64,000 nt of DNA from JANXSS01 sp040385645 (GTDB taxonomy: Bacteria > Pseudomonadota > Gammaproteobacteria > Burkholderiales > Burkholderiaceae_D): positions 62,001-126,000 of the forward strand of contig JAZKGZ010000013.1 in assembly GCA_040385645.1 (NCBI GenBank), read 5' to 3'. The position numbers and the translations under genes are program-made. The notes beneath the pieces were generated by a model, which saw only the letters and a list, made by a program, of their open reading frames with translations, was not told the origin of the DNA and made no database searches. This document shows positions 1 to 8,767 of the stretch, piece after piece (within the stretch, counting starts at the first letter, position 1; each line of letters opens with the position of its first letter).

Positions 1-1
1 A

Positions 2-877
2 GAAGCCGGTGTCGTTTTTCATATGCGTCACCGATGGCTGGGGTGGACACACCGGCCGAGCGATGCGTTGCGGTTCGCAACGCCGCACGGCGAAATCGAA
101 GCGACAGCCGATGCAGTCGTTCTGGCACTCGGAGGAGGGAGTTGGGCGCGACTCGGCTCCGACGGATGTTGGGTACCGATATTGCGTGACCGTGGCGTCG
201 ATGTCGAGCACTTAGTGCCGGCCAACTGCGGCTTCGACATCGCCTGGAGCCGCTACTTTCAGGAAAAGTACGCCGGCCAGCCATTAAAATCCATCGTTGC
301 CAGTGTTCGCGACATACACGGGCAGCTGCATACGCGTGCGGGCGAATTGTTGATCACGGCAAGTGGTATCGAAGGCAGCTTGGCGTATGCGTTCTCCGCA
401 GAACTGCGAGAATTAATTGCAACTAACGATCATGCAATACTCAACATAGACCTCAACCCCGAGCGGTCAACGGAGCGGGTGACCTTAGAAATCACGCATC
501 CACGCGGTGCCAAATCACTCACCAGCCATTTGCAAAGCCGGGTGGGCATCAGCGGAATCAAGGCCGGTTTGCTGCGCGAAATATTGGGAAAAAATGAGTT
601 TCATAATTTGGCGCTTCTAGCAGCATCCATAAAAACCCTATCCCTGAAATTAACGGCAACCAAGCCGATCGACGAAGCCATCAGTACCGCCGGCGGTGTG
701 CGATTCGACGCGATGGACGAAAATTCGATGCTACGCGCCGTGCCCGGTACGTTCTGTGCCGGTGAAATGCTCGACTGGGAAGCACCTACCGGTGGTTATC
801 TGCTCACCGGATGTTTTGCCACGGGTCGCAGTGCCGGGCAGGGTGCTGTGCGTTGGCTGGAACAGAACCCAACTTAG
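2..877 (+). CDS. NAD(P)/FAD-dependent flavoprotein, BaiN/HI0933-like (5' truncated)
   Basis: This is the C-terminal part of a flavoprotein whose open frame runs off the left edge; the first in-window ATG at 23 is internal. The end carries the family's FAD-binding tail: a TAGGVRFD segment, then FCAGEMLDWEAPTGGY, and a closing region rich in Gly and Ala (LTGCFATGRSAGQGA). These features match the HI0933/TIGR03862 group of predicted oxidoreductases. The physiological substrate of that group is generally unknown. It is followed 68 bases later by rsuA on the same strand. The N-terminal dinucleotide-binding motif lies outside the window, so the subfamily cannot be fixed. Confidence 0.8.
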   Translation, partial: EAGVVFHMRHRWLGWTHRPSDALRFATPHGEIEATADAVVLALGGGSWARLGSDGCWVPILRDRGVDVEHLVPANCGFDIAWSRYFQEKYAGQPLKSIVASVRDIHGQLHTRAGELLITASGIEGSLAYAFSAELRELIATNDHAILNIDLNPERSTERVTLEITHPRGAKSLTSHLQSRVGISGIKAGLLREILGKNEFHNLALLAASIKTLSLKLTATKPIDEAISTAGGVRFDAMDENSMLRAVPGTFCAGEMLDWEAPTGGYLLTGCFATGRSAGQGAVRWLEQNPT

Positions 878-945
878 CCGCCTGCCTGAAAATCCAATGC
901 GCTTAGCCATCAACCCGTTTAATAATCAACCTCATAATTCGCCAC

Positions 946-1659
946 ATGCGACCTCCAACTCTAGATCGTGTCCTGCAATCGCAAGGATTCGGTAGCCGCA
1001 ATTATTGTCGGCAGCTGATCGAGACAGGTGAAGTCAGCGCAGGCGGCGTCGTGCTCACCGATGCTGCCTGCCGTCCTTTACTGCAAAACTTTAGATTTAC
1101 TATATTCGGCGAAGAGTGGCTTTACCGCGAACATGTCTATCTGGCCATCCACAAACCGGAAAACATCGAATGCTCACGCAAACCGAGCCATCACCCCGGC
1201 GTGCTAAGCCTGCTGCCGGAGCAATTTACTTGGCGCGACGTGCAGCCCGTAGGACGTCTCGACCACGATACGACCGGACTATTGCTGATGTCAGACGATG
1301 GCGCTTTCATTCATGCACAATCTTCGCCGAAGCGCCATGTACCCAAGTACTACCGTGCCAGCACTCACGACCCGGTAACGCCTGCCTTGATTGAAAAACT
1401 GCGATCGGGTGTGCAACTGCACGACGAGCCCGCGCCGTTGGCAGCTTCGCGCTGCGAAATGGTGGATACGAACACGATCGATATCATGCTCGAACAGGGA
1501 AAATATCATCAGGTAAAACGCATGCTCGCTGCTGCCGGTAACCACTGCACTGGCTTAAAGCGTATCGCCATCGGCTGCCTGAAACTGGAGGCATTGGCCT
1601 TGAAAGAGGGGGAGTGGCGTTACCTAGAAGCTTCGGAGCTAGCAATGCTACGTTCCTGA
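946..1659 (+). CDS. rsuA: 16S rRNA pseudouridine(516) synthase RsuA
   Basis: Predicted to convert U516 of 16S rRNA to pseudouridine. The first about 45 residues form an S4-type RNA-binding segment (LDRVLQSQGFGSR, then the EVSAGG turn). The catalytic motif is GRLDHDTTGLLL at residues 103-114, with the nucleophilic Asp at 106. The C-terminal KYHQVKRMLAAAGN segment is the usual family motif. At 237 residues the length fits RsuA rather than the longer RluB. RluE- or RluF-like specificity cannot be excluded from sequence alone. The start is the first ATG after the upstream flavoprotein gene. Confidence 0.88.
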   Translation: MRPPTLDRVLQSQGFGSRNYCRQLIETGEVSAGGVVLTDAACRPLLQNFRFTIFGEEWLYREHVYLAIHKPENIECSRKPSHHPGVLSLLPEQFTWRDVQPVGRLDHDTTGLLLMSDDGAFIHAQSSPKRHVPKYYRASTHDPVTPALIEKLRSGVQLHDEPAPLAASRCEMVDTNTIDIMLEQGKYHQVKRMLAAAGNHCTGLKRIAIGCLKLEALALKEGEWRYLEASELAMLRS

Positions 1660-1762
1660 TCGCTAATTGGCCACGTTATTTGACGTACAACAAATTTCAA
1701 CGGGCGTGCGCAACTTGCTTATTTCGGCACACTACGACGCTCAATAAAGAAAGGTAAAAAAT

Positions 1763-3058
1763 ATGCCGGTTTATCCAGCAAGGAACGTACGTGCATCGAC
1801 GGGGCGGATTGGTACGCAATTGTTCCCGATCACAGAAAACTTTCCCATCGTCGATACACTTGTCGCACCGATAAAAAATTTGTACGCAAAGAAAGAGCCG
1901 GCATCGCGTCTGGACATCGATGAGCCAACGCGAACATGCCTGGATTCAATGCTGAGAAAACATCAGGTACTACAGCAATTGAGAACCTTGAAGACCGTCG
2001 CGCGAGAAAAGCGTGTAGAGGTATTAACCAACGTACTCGAATTAAAAGGTATTCCGTTTCGAGTCGATACCTTGAAAAACGTGGTCGAAGCAATTGAGCA
2101 GTTACCAAGAGAACATGTTGTGGGTGTGTTCGACGCAACGGTGGACACCGTCGACGATCCAATCATTCTCGCCGACCTCGCGGATAAAATACGTTTTCTT
2201 CCGGAAGACGAACGCTCCGCACAGTTCAATGCTGTTTTGCAACAGACAAACGATCCCACAGTGTTGTCCGAATTAGTGGTGCAGATTTGCTACCTGCCCA
2301 AACTAGAACAAGCTACCGAATTTCACAATATTTTAAATAAAGTTAGCGCGGTTCCCGAGCTGATCATTCTAGTCGAACGCATCGGATACTTAGCCGACCA
2401 CGAAAGAAGCGGCGGATTTGAGGCAATAATGCACAAGACCGATGATATTGCGGTGTTATCTAAGCTGGCAACAGAGATCGGCTATTTGCCCGAGCTGGAG
2501 AGGGCTGCGAAATTCTACGCAATGTTAAATAAGACGAATGATCCGGCTGTACTGGTTGAATTAGCAGAGGCAGTAAGTAGCCTACCAGCTTCGAAGCAAA
2601 GCGCCGGTCTCATCGCAATATTGGACGCATCGCGAGACATTCAGGTAATGTCGAAGTTAGCTTGGCAACTCGGTTATTTATCTGAAGCAAACCGGCGACA
2701 CGGATTCTCTTGCATAATGAATAAAACCTGTCACACGACTGTACTAAAAGAATTAGTGGGCGAGATCGGCTATTTGCCTGAAAACGATATCGAGGCGATA
2801 TTTTTCGATATTTTGAATAAAACTAATGACGAAGCCGTATTGTCATTGCTCATCGAAGAAATAAATTGTTTGCCGGATACCGTAAAAGCAAGCGGCTTTC
2901 ATGCAATTGCGAAAAAGACGCGTGAGCCTGCTGTACTTACCGCACTAAGTGATGAAATTTGTTATCTACCGGAAGCTACGAGGCGTGCAGCAACTTGCGC
3001 AGTCAATAAAAAGCTTAATTGGATAGGCTTACCAAGCATTGCAGCGTCGTATATTTAA
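1763..3058 (+). CDS. Tandem 32-residue repeat protein, effector-like, function unknown
   Basis: I do not recognise this 431-residue protein. Residues 102-421 are ten consecutive repeats of exactly 32 residues, in register. The approximate consensus is xVLxxLAxxIgYLPexeRxxxFxxILnKTnDp, and the near-invariant LP in the middle suggests two helices joined by a proline turn. A weaker eleventh copy (68-99) precedes them after a two-residue slip. There is no signal peptide or membrane segment. The start follows an AAAGG-type ribosome site (AGAAAGGTAAAAAAT). The sequence looks more A+T-rich than flanking rsuA, hinting at acquisition. The architecture recalls HEAT/armadillo-like solenoids such as the Ralstonia SKWP effectors, whose repeats are longer (about 42 residues). 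I found no exact TTCG-N16-TTCG upstream. An effector role is inference. Confidence 0.75.
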   Translation: MPVYPARNVRASTGRIGTQLFPITENFPIVDTLVAPIKNLYAKKEPASRLDIDEPTRTCLDSMLRKHQVLQQLRTLKTVAREKRVEVLTNVLELKGIPFRVDTLKNVVEAIEQLPREHVVGVFDATVDTVDDPIILADLADKIRFLPEDERSAQFNAVLQQTNDPTVLSELVVQICYLPKLEQATEFHNILNKVSAVPELIILVERIGYLADHERSGGFEAIMHKTDDIAVLSKLATEIGYLPELERAAKFYAMLNKTNDPAVLVELAEAVSSLPASKQSAGLIAILDASRDIQVMSKLAWQLGYLSEANRRHGFSCIMNKTCHTTVLKELVGEIGYLPENDIEAIFFDILNKTNDEAVLSLLIEEINCLPDTVKASGFHAIAKKTREPAVLTALSDEICYLPEATRRAATCAVNKKLNWIGLPSIAASYI

Positions 3059-3193
3059 AATAATGCTGTGGTGATTTATATTATTGGTCCCCCACGTCGA
3101 CCGACGTAGCTAGTTTGAAAAGTCTATATCTTTACGATATCTCAATCGATGTCAATTTTTCAAGGGACACTTTGCCTAGCTGGTCGATAGCAA

Positions 3194-3283
3194 TTATTTT
3201 TTGCGGGTAGCCAGGTAAATCGCTACCCCAACGATCAAGATAACGGCTAGTTCCGCTCCAACTATCCAATACTGTGCGTACAT
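3194..3283 (-). CDS. Possible 29-residue single-pass membrane micropeptide
   Basis: A 29-codon frame on the minus strand opens with ATG and ends TAA. It encodes MYAQYWIVGAELAVI and continues through a hydrophobic segment ending in TRKK. The layout is one predicted membrane helix with a short positively charged tail. There is no visible Shine-Dalgarno sequence, and the terminator-like hairpin at 3295-3327 lies immediately upstream on the same strand. Expression therefore needs read-through or its own promoter. The membrane-like composition is the only argument in its favour. Confidence 0.2.
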   Translation of the reverse strand: MYAQYWIVGAELAVILIVGVAIYLATRKK

Positions 3284-3294
3284 ATTATTTTGAC

Positions 3295-3327
3295 AAAAAA
3301 ATCCCCCGCATAAATTACATGCGGGGG
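3295..3327 (-). terminator. Rho-independent terminator downstream of the D,D-endopeptidase gene
   Basis: A perfect 9-base inverted repeat (CCCCCGCAT / ATGCGGGGG, 3303-3311 and 3319-3327) encloses a 7-base loop. Read on the minus strand it is followed by a run of seven T residues (3301-3295). It sits about 75 bases past the stop codon of the minus-strand D,D-endopeptidase gene. Confidence 0.85.
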
Positions 3328-3346
3328 AAAATGCTCACAAAAGAAT

Positions 3347-3378
3347 AAGCTAAGTTTTAAGGTAACAAAACTTAGCTT
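3347..3378. repeat. Perfect 12-base inverted repeat with 8-base loop
   Basis: AAGCTAAGTTTT (3347-3358) and AAAACTTAGCTT (3367-3378) are perfectly complementary around the loop AAGGTAAC. It lies between the stop codon of the D,D-endopeptidase gene and the strong GC-rich terminator. It has no long T-run, so it may be a weak upstream terminator, a 3'-end stabiliser, or a protein-binding palindrome. Confidence 0.55.
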
Positions 3379-3402
3379 TTAAGCCGAATAATTTACGATT
3401 AC

Positions 3403-4299
3403 TTACGTTTTACCAGCCTGTATGAAGCTATCGAGGGAAGCTGTATTACGTTGTGTTTTCGTAGACTTGGATGAACGGCGTTTCACAGTCGATGCAGCAA
3501 TCACGGTATCGGGTTCGCCCCGCAGCATGCGATGCAGCCGCATGGCATCGGCAGTCCGATTGACAGACTCACGCGCATTGAGCAATACCATGACCGTACT
3601 GCGACCGGCGTTTTGCACTCGCATGACGATGCAGCGTCCGGCTTCACGCGTAAAGCCTGTTTTAGAGAGCAAGATGTTCCAGTTACGGTCGCGCACCAGA
3701 TGATTGGTATTGCGATATTGCGTTGCGCGGCCATTGACATCGATGATGTCGCCGCCGACGGTCGTGATCCGGGAGATTTCACTGTAGCGCGATGCTGCGA
3801 TCACCAGTTTCGCCAAGTCATGTGCCGTCGACGTATTGTGTGGGGAGAGGCCGGTTGGCTCCTCGATATTGGTACGGCGGAGGCCCAAATTCAAAGCCTT
3901 CAAACGTACCGCGGCTAGAAACTGTTTCATGCCGCCAGGATAGGTCCGGCCAAGCGCGTAGGCAGCCCGGTTGTCCGACGACATCAACGCCAGCTCCAGC
4001 AAGGTCGAACGCGCAAATGTCGCGCCGACCGGCACACGGGAAGAACTATGTTTCAAGTAATCCACATCTTGATCGACGATGACGATCGGTTCTTGCATAT
4101 CTAGTTTTGCGTCGAGCACGACCATTGCAGTCATCAGTTTGGTGATCGAGGCGATCGGAACAATATCCGTCGCGTGCTTTTCCAGCAACACAGCGCCTGA
4201 GTCTTCATCGACCACGATGGCATGTTTGGAGCCGAGATCCACTGCGCCTGCTTGAACAGCCAACGACGTAAGCGCTACCAGCAAAAACGGACGGATCAT
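3403..4299 (-). CDS. pbpG: D-alanyl-D-alanine endopeptidase (PBP7/8 family)
   Basis: A periplasmic penicillin-binding protein of the S11 peptidase family that cleaves D-Ala-mDAP cross-links in peptidoglycan. A signal peptide occupies about residues 1-19 (MIRPFLLVALTSLAVQAGA). All three active-site motifs are present: SITK at 51-54, SDN at 108-110 and KTG at 213-215. An ATG ten codons upstream exists, but the chosen ATG has a GGGAG ribosome site about six bases before it and puts the signal peptide at the terminus. The last 40 residues are Lys/Arg/Ser/Thr-rich and may contact the wall or membrane. PBP7 and the S11 D,D-carboxypeptidases share these motifs; the lack of a clear C-terminal amphipathic anchor favours the endopeptidase. 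Confidence 0.88.
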   Translation of the reverse strand: MIRPFLLVALTSLAVQAGAVDLGSKHAIVVDEDSGAVLLEKHATDIVPIASITKLMTAMVVLDAKLDMQEPIVIVDQDVDYLKHSSSRVPVGATFARSTLLELALMSSDNRAAYALGRTYPGGMKQFLAAVRLKALNLGLRRTNIEEPTGLSPHNTSTAHDLAKLVIAASRYSEISRITTVGGDIIDVNGRATQYRNTNHLVRDRNWNILLSKTGFTREAGRCIVMRVQNAGRSTVMVLLNARESVNRTADAMRLHRMLRGEPDTVIAASTVKRRSSKSTKTQRNTASLDSFIQAGKT

Positions 4300-4791
4300 G
4301 CCAACTCCCGAAAAATTTACGCAGAGCAATAATAATAAACGTTAAATTACGAAGCCGGCTGCATTATTCACGAAAATCAGGGTGGAATTACGCTTTATTT
4401 ACAACAAAAATGTAGGAATGCGTGAAAGGGAAGGTAGTACAAGTGGAAAGCAGTGACTATGCGCTGTCTGTAACTGCGACGTTGGCCTCCGAATAAAGCC
4501 ACTACCACATTTTACATAAGATATATTATAAGTTTTATTCGGTTGGCCGGTCTGTTTAGGTATTTAGAACAGTCGTTGGCAAAACGATCAACACCCGCTG
4601 CGTTCCGGTTCGCATTGTTCAAAATTTTTTTGTTACCCAAAAATACGGTGAACCGCCGTACGCGCTTTCGCATTTTCGTTTTCCACCACGGCAACGCCGA
4701 GTAATCTGAAATTGTTTCTAAAAAGAAAATATTTAGCGTTGGAAACGGCATTTTTCAAAATTCTGTAACGCTACGTGCGGGATAAGAAAAT
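4300..4791. other. 492-base A+T-rich intergenic region between divergent genes
   Basis: This separates the minus-strand D,D-endopeptidase gene from the plus-strand 512-residue protein gene and should hold both promoters. It is clearly richer in A+T than the surrounding coding sequence. The only hrpII-box-like element is a one-mismatch TTCG-N16-TTTG at 4609-4632, without a well-spaced -10 hexamer. A 79-codon minus-strand frame at 4512-4751 has no family features and I do not call it. Confidence 0.5.
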
Positions 4792-6330
4792 ATGAAATCA
4801 CTCAATGCGACGCGGCCTGTAAGCCTCGGAAAACTTTCCCGCGAAAAGCTCACGGCTTCCGGCACCGCTCCTACCGGCAGCACCGTCTCCACCCCCCACT
4901 CGGCTGGTTCGAACGCAAATCGCTTCAACAACGGCTCCATGCAGGAGTTCTTTGAAAGCGACAGCTTAAAGAAACGCCAATCGGCAGGTATGGCGGCGCG
5001 AAGGGATCAAGCGGCGTTTTGTCACGCACCAGAATCCGCCTTCGCCCACACATTAACGAAGCGTCTGCAGACCGTGTCGGATTTCAATGCGGACAAAACT
5101 TCGCTGATTCAATACACCGACGGCCTCCAACTTGGCTTCGAGTCGATGTATCTCGATACAGGAGTCGCGCCAACCAGCAAATTTGCAAACGATGGGCCGT
5201 CGCCTAGCCTAAGCAAAGCGGAAAGAAGATATTTAGCTGCAGTCAGGCAGGAGGCGGTCCAGCAGGCTATTAGCCACCCACTGGTCAAAACCAGCGAATC
5301 ACGCGCAATCGATGCGGAAATCGGGCGTCTTTCGGCGCAACATCCTGATGCGCGTGTAGCAGCCAAAAAATTTGTCGACAATATCGAACGTTTAGTAAAA
5401 ATGGTGAAACCAGAGATGAGCCGTGCGGAAATATTCGGCTCATACACCAAGGTCGACGGCGAAAAAATTCAGCGGCATACCAATGGCGGCGATATCTTGC
5501 ACGCGGATCTCGACGATGCCTATGAATCGGGCAACTTGCGGGAACTTATAACTATGGCCGTAAGCGCAATGGATTGGCATTTGTCTCCGCTATTGTATGA
5601 AGAGTCTCGGGCTGCAGCATCCGACCCGGCGCGACGCCAACAATTAGTCGATGCCGGATTCGATGCCGACCGTATGATCGACCGATATCGCCAGCTCGAT
5701 GCTGCCGGAATCGGCCCTAATACGCCAGGCCAACATGTCGCCTTTTACTTTAGTCCCCCACCAGACAGTAAGGTAGGTCAACAAGGCGACATGCGTATTC
5801 GTAACGTGGAAAATCCCGTAGTCGCTGCAGATACGTCGCGTAAGCAAGAGCATAAGCAACTGGATTTGACGCCTTCGGGCCGTAATGCGACGCGCTACGC
5901 CACACATCGCCGGATGAATTCTCCAATTTCTCCACCCTTGTCGGATCGTGAAAGAAAACTGCTCGCACAACAAGTCGATAGCGAGTTTCAACGGCTACCG
6001 ATCGGCAACGGTGCCAATGTCTGGAAAATCAACGATAACCACCCATGGGTTGCCGAAGCGCTCGGTGCCAAGCTGCACGTAACCGCTGGCATCTCAGGGA
6101 CCGCTTATCGGGTCGTTCACGCCTCCACGTATTTATGCGGTACCGATGCAAAAGATTTGCAAGCAATGCGGCTCGCCTGTTTAGGTCATTTGGTGCCAGA
6201 CCACCATTCCGTGCACGAAGTCATGGCAGCTGTCGAGGGCTTTGGTATCGACTACACGCCCACGCTGGAATTCGCCAAGGACTTTACGCAAAAGTTGCAG
6301 ACGGATTTATCGAAGGATGCAAATCGATAG
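4792..6330 (+). CDS. Unrecognised 512-residue protein, candidate secreted effector
   Basis: I do not recognise a family. The first about 60 residues are rich in Ser, Thr, Asn and Gly with few acidic residues (MKSLNATRPVSLGK...), the kind of disordered N terminus seen on type III substrates. There is no Sec signal or membrane helix. The middle (about 140-310) looks helical and charged. The C-terminal block has an ISGTAYRV segment followed by PDHHSVHEVM, with His471, His472, His475 and Glu476 clustered, which could be a catalytic or metal site. Next to it, convergently, is the cysteine-free 766-residue gene. The start is ATG after GGGATAAGAAAAT, a weak ribosome site. Effector status is inference from composition and neighbourhood. 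Confidence 0.65.
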   Translation: MKSLNATRPVSLGKLSREKLTASGTAPTGSTVSTPHSAGSNANRFNNGSMQEFFESDSLKKRQSAGMAARRDQAAFCHAPESAFAHTLTKRLQTVSDFNADKTSLIQYTDGLQLGFESMYLDTGVAPTSKFANDGPSPSLSKAERRYLAAVRQEAVQQAISHPLVKTSESRAIDAEIGRLSAQHPDARVAAKKFVDNIERLVKMVKPEMSRAEIFGSYTKVDGEKIQRHTNGGDILHADLDDAYESGNLRELITMAVSAMDWHLSPLLYEESRAAASDPARRQQLVDAGFDADRMIDRYRQLDAAGIGPNTPGQHVAFYFSPPPDSKVGQQGDMRIRNVENPVVAADTSRKQEHKQLDLTPSGRNATRYATHRRMNSPISPPLSDRERKLLAQQVDSEFQRLPIGNGANVWKINDNHPWVAEALGAKLHVTAGISGTAYRVVHASTYLCGTDAKDLQAMRLACLGHLVPDHHSVHEVMAAVEGFGIDYTPTLEFAKDFTQKLQTDLSKDANR

Positions 6331-6399
6331 CAGGGCACGGTATTGCGCATGAAGAGTCGTTGGCACGTATACGCCAAATTTTGTGGCTGCGAGCTTTGG

Positions 6400-8700
6400 C
6401 TAATTACGTAGGTAATTTAATACTGGAAGAGCTGGGAGAAAAAACTGGGGGTTTGGCCGATGCGCTTGCACCTCACTGAGATGCAGCGCACGGTGTAACG
6501 AGGATGCGGATATGGTGGAAGGTCGAACGCTCGAGCGAGAGCCGACCAGGCCCACATCCGCACGAACCCAGAACGCAGCACGCTCGGCCACGCCTGTACT
6601 GCGCGGGTCGCTCATGATCGGGTTCTGGGGGCGCCGGCGCTGCATAGCGGGCCGCTGCTGGAGCGGACTTCGCAATGCGCGCTCGAACGCGTCGCTGTCG
6701 AAATAGAAATACGATCGCCGTAGTTGCGGTGTGCGCAACCAACGGCGTCTTTCTTGGAATAATTCTGGCAATACCGCTTCGGCGGCTCTTTCCTCGGGCG
6801 ACTCTTCACGCGGTGCAACGAGCGGCACCGGCGTAACGGGCTGCAGCAGTACCGGCTCGACTGCGCGGCCTACATTGTTATCTTTCAAAGAAGCGATCAA
6901 GAGGATCAAGGCATCGTCGACGCCATTCGTCTCCAGCCGGCGATTGAACAGCGGCGCTTGATAAGACTTCAGTACCGAAAAATCGCCGTCGGCAGCTGCG
7001 GCGGTTGCCGAATCCACAGTATTCTTGCCGGAGGAAGGCTCGTCCTGTGAACTGGTTTGCTTGCCGCTCTGCCGGCTGCTCAATGCGTCGGTGTCTGCCG
7101 ATGCTGAAAATGTCTGCTGGCGCTGTAACAACGCTGCAGCTGCGGCACCCGTATCGAGTGCGGCCTGCGTGGTATCGATAATCGATAACGAGTCTTGACG
7201 GGCAGCCAGGAAAGCGCGGCGGCGCTCTGCCAACTCCTCGGTGATAAGTTTGTTTGCTTGCGCCAGAATGGCAGCTGCATCGGCCGACTCGGTGGCGTTG
7301 TTGCGCGTCACGATGCGTTGCTGGTCGCTTGTTCGCTCGGCGATGTCTTCAATAGCCTGTTCCGACAAGGGTGCGCTGATTTCCTCGACGTCCGAAGCAC
7401 GCAGGCTAGTCTTTTGTAAGCCTGCGGTCAGGTTGTCGAAATTAAATTTTTCGATTTGCTCGCTGATTTGGTCGGTAATTTTTTTGCTGACTTGTTCACT
7501 GATTTGCTCACTTGGCTGCGCCGCTCCGTCAAAACTTTCGGCCGCGTCAAAGCTGGCTGCGCTGGCCGCACCCGACATTCCAGCCGTACCAGTCAAGGCG
7601 GTTCTGTCGGTTGCGCTGGTCTGGCTCGCCGTATTCGCAATTGCAAGATCGGTCGCTGCCTGCGGCTCCACAATACGCGCAGCGCGGTTTGCAAAAGTGC
7701 TTACTCGAGCACTGGGTAGTTGCGTAACCGTCGGCTCTGGTTGCGCTTCAAAGCCTGCCCATTCAAAAGACGTGGATGCAGCAGACTCTTGCGGGAGCAG
7801 ACCCAGGTCACGAAGCTGCGCCATGTTCATACCGTCATCGGACCGGGCAGGAATAATAGCCGCTGCGTCTACCGTAGACGACCCAGACGGTGCGGCAGAG
7901 TTGTCAGCCAATGAAGATATCAACTCCTCACCTACCGACGCCGATTCGGCCGAGACCGCCGTCACTGCCGCGCGGAGTGTCGCCGGATCTGATGTCAATT
8001 CTGATGCTAACTCGGATGTCGAGTCAGATCCTACCGTCGGGTTATCTATTGCATTGCCTGGCAAAAGTTCGGTAGAGCCGGCCGATTGCCGGCTACCGGA
8101 CTGGCCGCGTACCGGTGTAGCCTCGGCTGCAAGCCCGTCGGGAGGTGTGCTCTGAGCGTCTGCTTGCGGCGCGCTGCGCGATGCGCCACGCCGTCTCGCA
8201 GGCGTTTCGCTCGCCGAAGATTCATTCGCTGCCGTGCTCGCTTCACCCGCGTCGGTGGTGTCGATGGGCGACACCACCGACGCCACGCCGCCTTGCGCAG
8301 TGCTTTGCACCAATGCGTTCAATGCAGAATGCCCCGAGTCCGAAAGCATCGGAGGTGGGTTTTGTGGTGTTCCGGTTGGGTTGGATTCAGTTGGGCCAGG
8401 CGCGACTGGGGTACTTGCGGCACTGGCAGTATTACCAGCATCGGCAGCGGCAGTTGTACCAGACACTGCAGCCGTGGTGTCCAATGTTGAATCAAATGCT
8501 TCAACTGCAGCCGGCTCTTGCTGGCTCAGCATGGCATCGGCAGCACTGGCCGAAGTTAAGCGATTCAAACCTGCAGTTTCAGCCGCCGTTAATTCTACTG
8601 GTGCATCAACGCTTGCTGTTTGGACTTCACCCCCATCCGCAGCCAGCTGGACGGCTTGCTGCCCGTCGAACGCTGTGCTGCTTTGAGTTTGAATTTTCAT
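6400..8700 (-). CDS. Cysteine-free Ala/Ser-rich protein behind an hrpII-type promoter; candidate type III secretion substrate
   Basis: A 766-residue protein of unknown function. I see no cysteine in it, only three tryptophans, and an extreme bias to Ala, Ser, Thr, Gln and Asp. Residues 1 to about 290 look disordered. A SEQISEQVSKKITDQ heptad-like stretch just past the middle suggests a coiled coil. The last about 150 residues are Arg- and Pro-rich. There is no Sec signal peptide. The chosen ATG has AAGGGA four bases upstream; an ATG eight codons earlier lacks such a site. An exact TTCG-N16-TTCG box with a -10 hexamer lies at 8768-8829. Cysteine-poor, disordered, Hrp-regulated proteins include harpins and type III effectors, so such a role is likely but unproven. 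Large open frames on the opposite strand are composition artefacts. Confidence 0.75.
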   Translation of the reverse strand: MKIQTQSSTAFDGQQAVQLAADGGEVQTASVDAPVELTAAETAGLNRLTSASAADAMLSQQEPAAVEAFDSTLDTTAAVSGTTAAADAGNTASAASTPVAPGPTESNPTGTPQNPPPMLSDSGHSALNALVQSTAQGGVASVVSPIDTTDAGEASTAANESSASETPARRRGASRSAPQADAQSTPPDGLAAEATPVRGQSGSRQSAGSTELLPGNAIDNPTVGSDSTSELASELTSDPATLRAAVTAVSAESASVGEELISSLADNSAAPSGSSTVDAAAIIPARSDDGMNMAQLRDLGLLPQESAASTSFEWAGFEAQPEPTVTQLPSARVSTFANRAARIVEPQAATDLAIANTASQTSATDRTALTGTAGMSGAASAASFDAAESFDGAAQPSEQISEQVSKKITDQISEQIEKFNFDNLTAGLQKTSLRASDVEEISAPLSEQAIEDIAERTSDQQRIVTRNNATESADAAAILAQANKLITEELAERRRAFLAARQDSLSIIDTTQAALDTGAAAAALLQRQQTFSASADTDALSSRQSGKQTSSQDEPSSGKNTVDSATAAAADGDFSVLKSYQAPLFNRRLETNGVDDALILLIASLKDNNVGRAVEPVLLQPVTPVPLVAPREESPEERAAEAVLPELFQERRRWLRTPQLRRSYFYFDSDAFERALRSPLQQRPAMQRRRPQNPIMSDPRSTGVAERAAFWVRADVGLVGSRSSVRPSTISASSLHRALHLSEVQAHRPNPQFFLPALPVLNYLRN

Positions 8701-8767
8701 GCGTCCCTTTGAAGCGTCGTGCAATAGGTCGAGCCAGGGAAGCGTTCATACCATCCCAGCCGACTAT

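Noticed and set aside
1632..1656. TTCG-N17-TTCC upstream of the 32-residue-repeat gene
   Set aside because: Wrong spacing, one mismatch, and no -10 element at the right distance; it lies in the rsuA coding end.
4609..4632. TTCG-N16-TTTG upstream of the 512-residue gene as a possible hrpII box
   Set aside because: One mismatch in the second half, and the nearest YANNNT hexamer is 38 bases away rather than 30-32. Too weak to call.
4512..4751. 79-codon minus-strand frame in the 4300-4791 intergenic region as a possible type III chaperone
   Set aside because: The product is strongly basic with Trp and Asn runs, unlike acidic type III chaperones, and has no ribosome site.
7241..8155. 304-codon plus-strand open frame opposite the 766-residue gene
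   Set aside because: It is antisense to a biased Ala/Ser-rich gene, whose codon composition leaves stop-free frames. It has no ribosome site or family features, and the minus-strand gene has a promoter and start signals.
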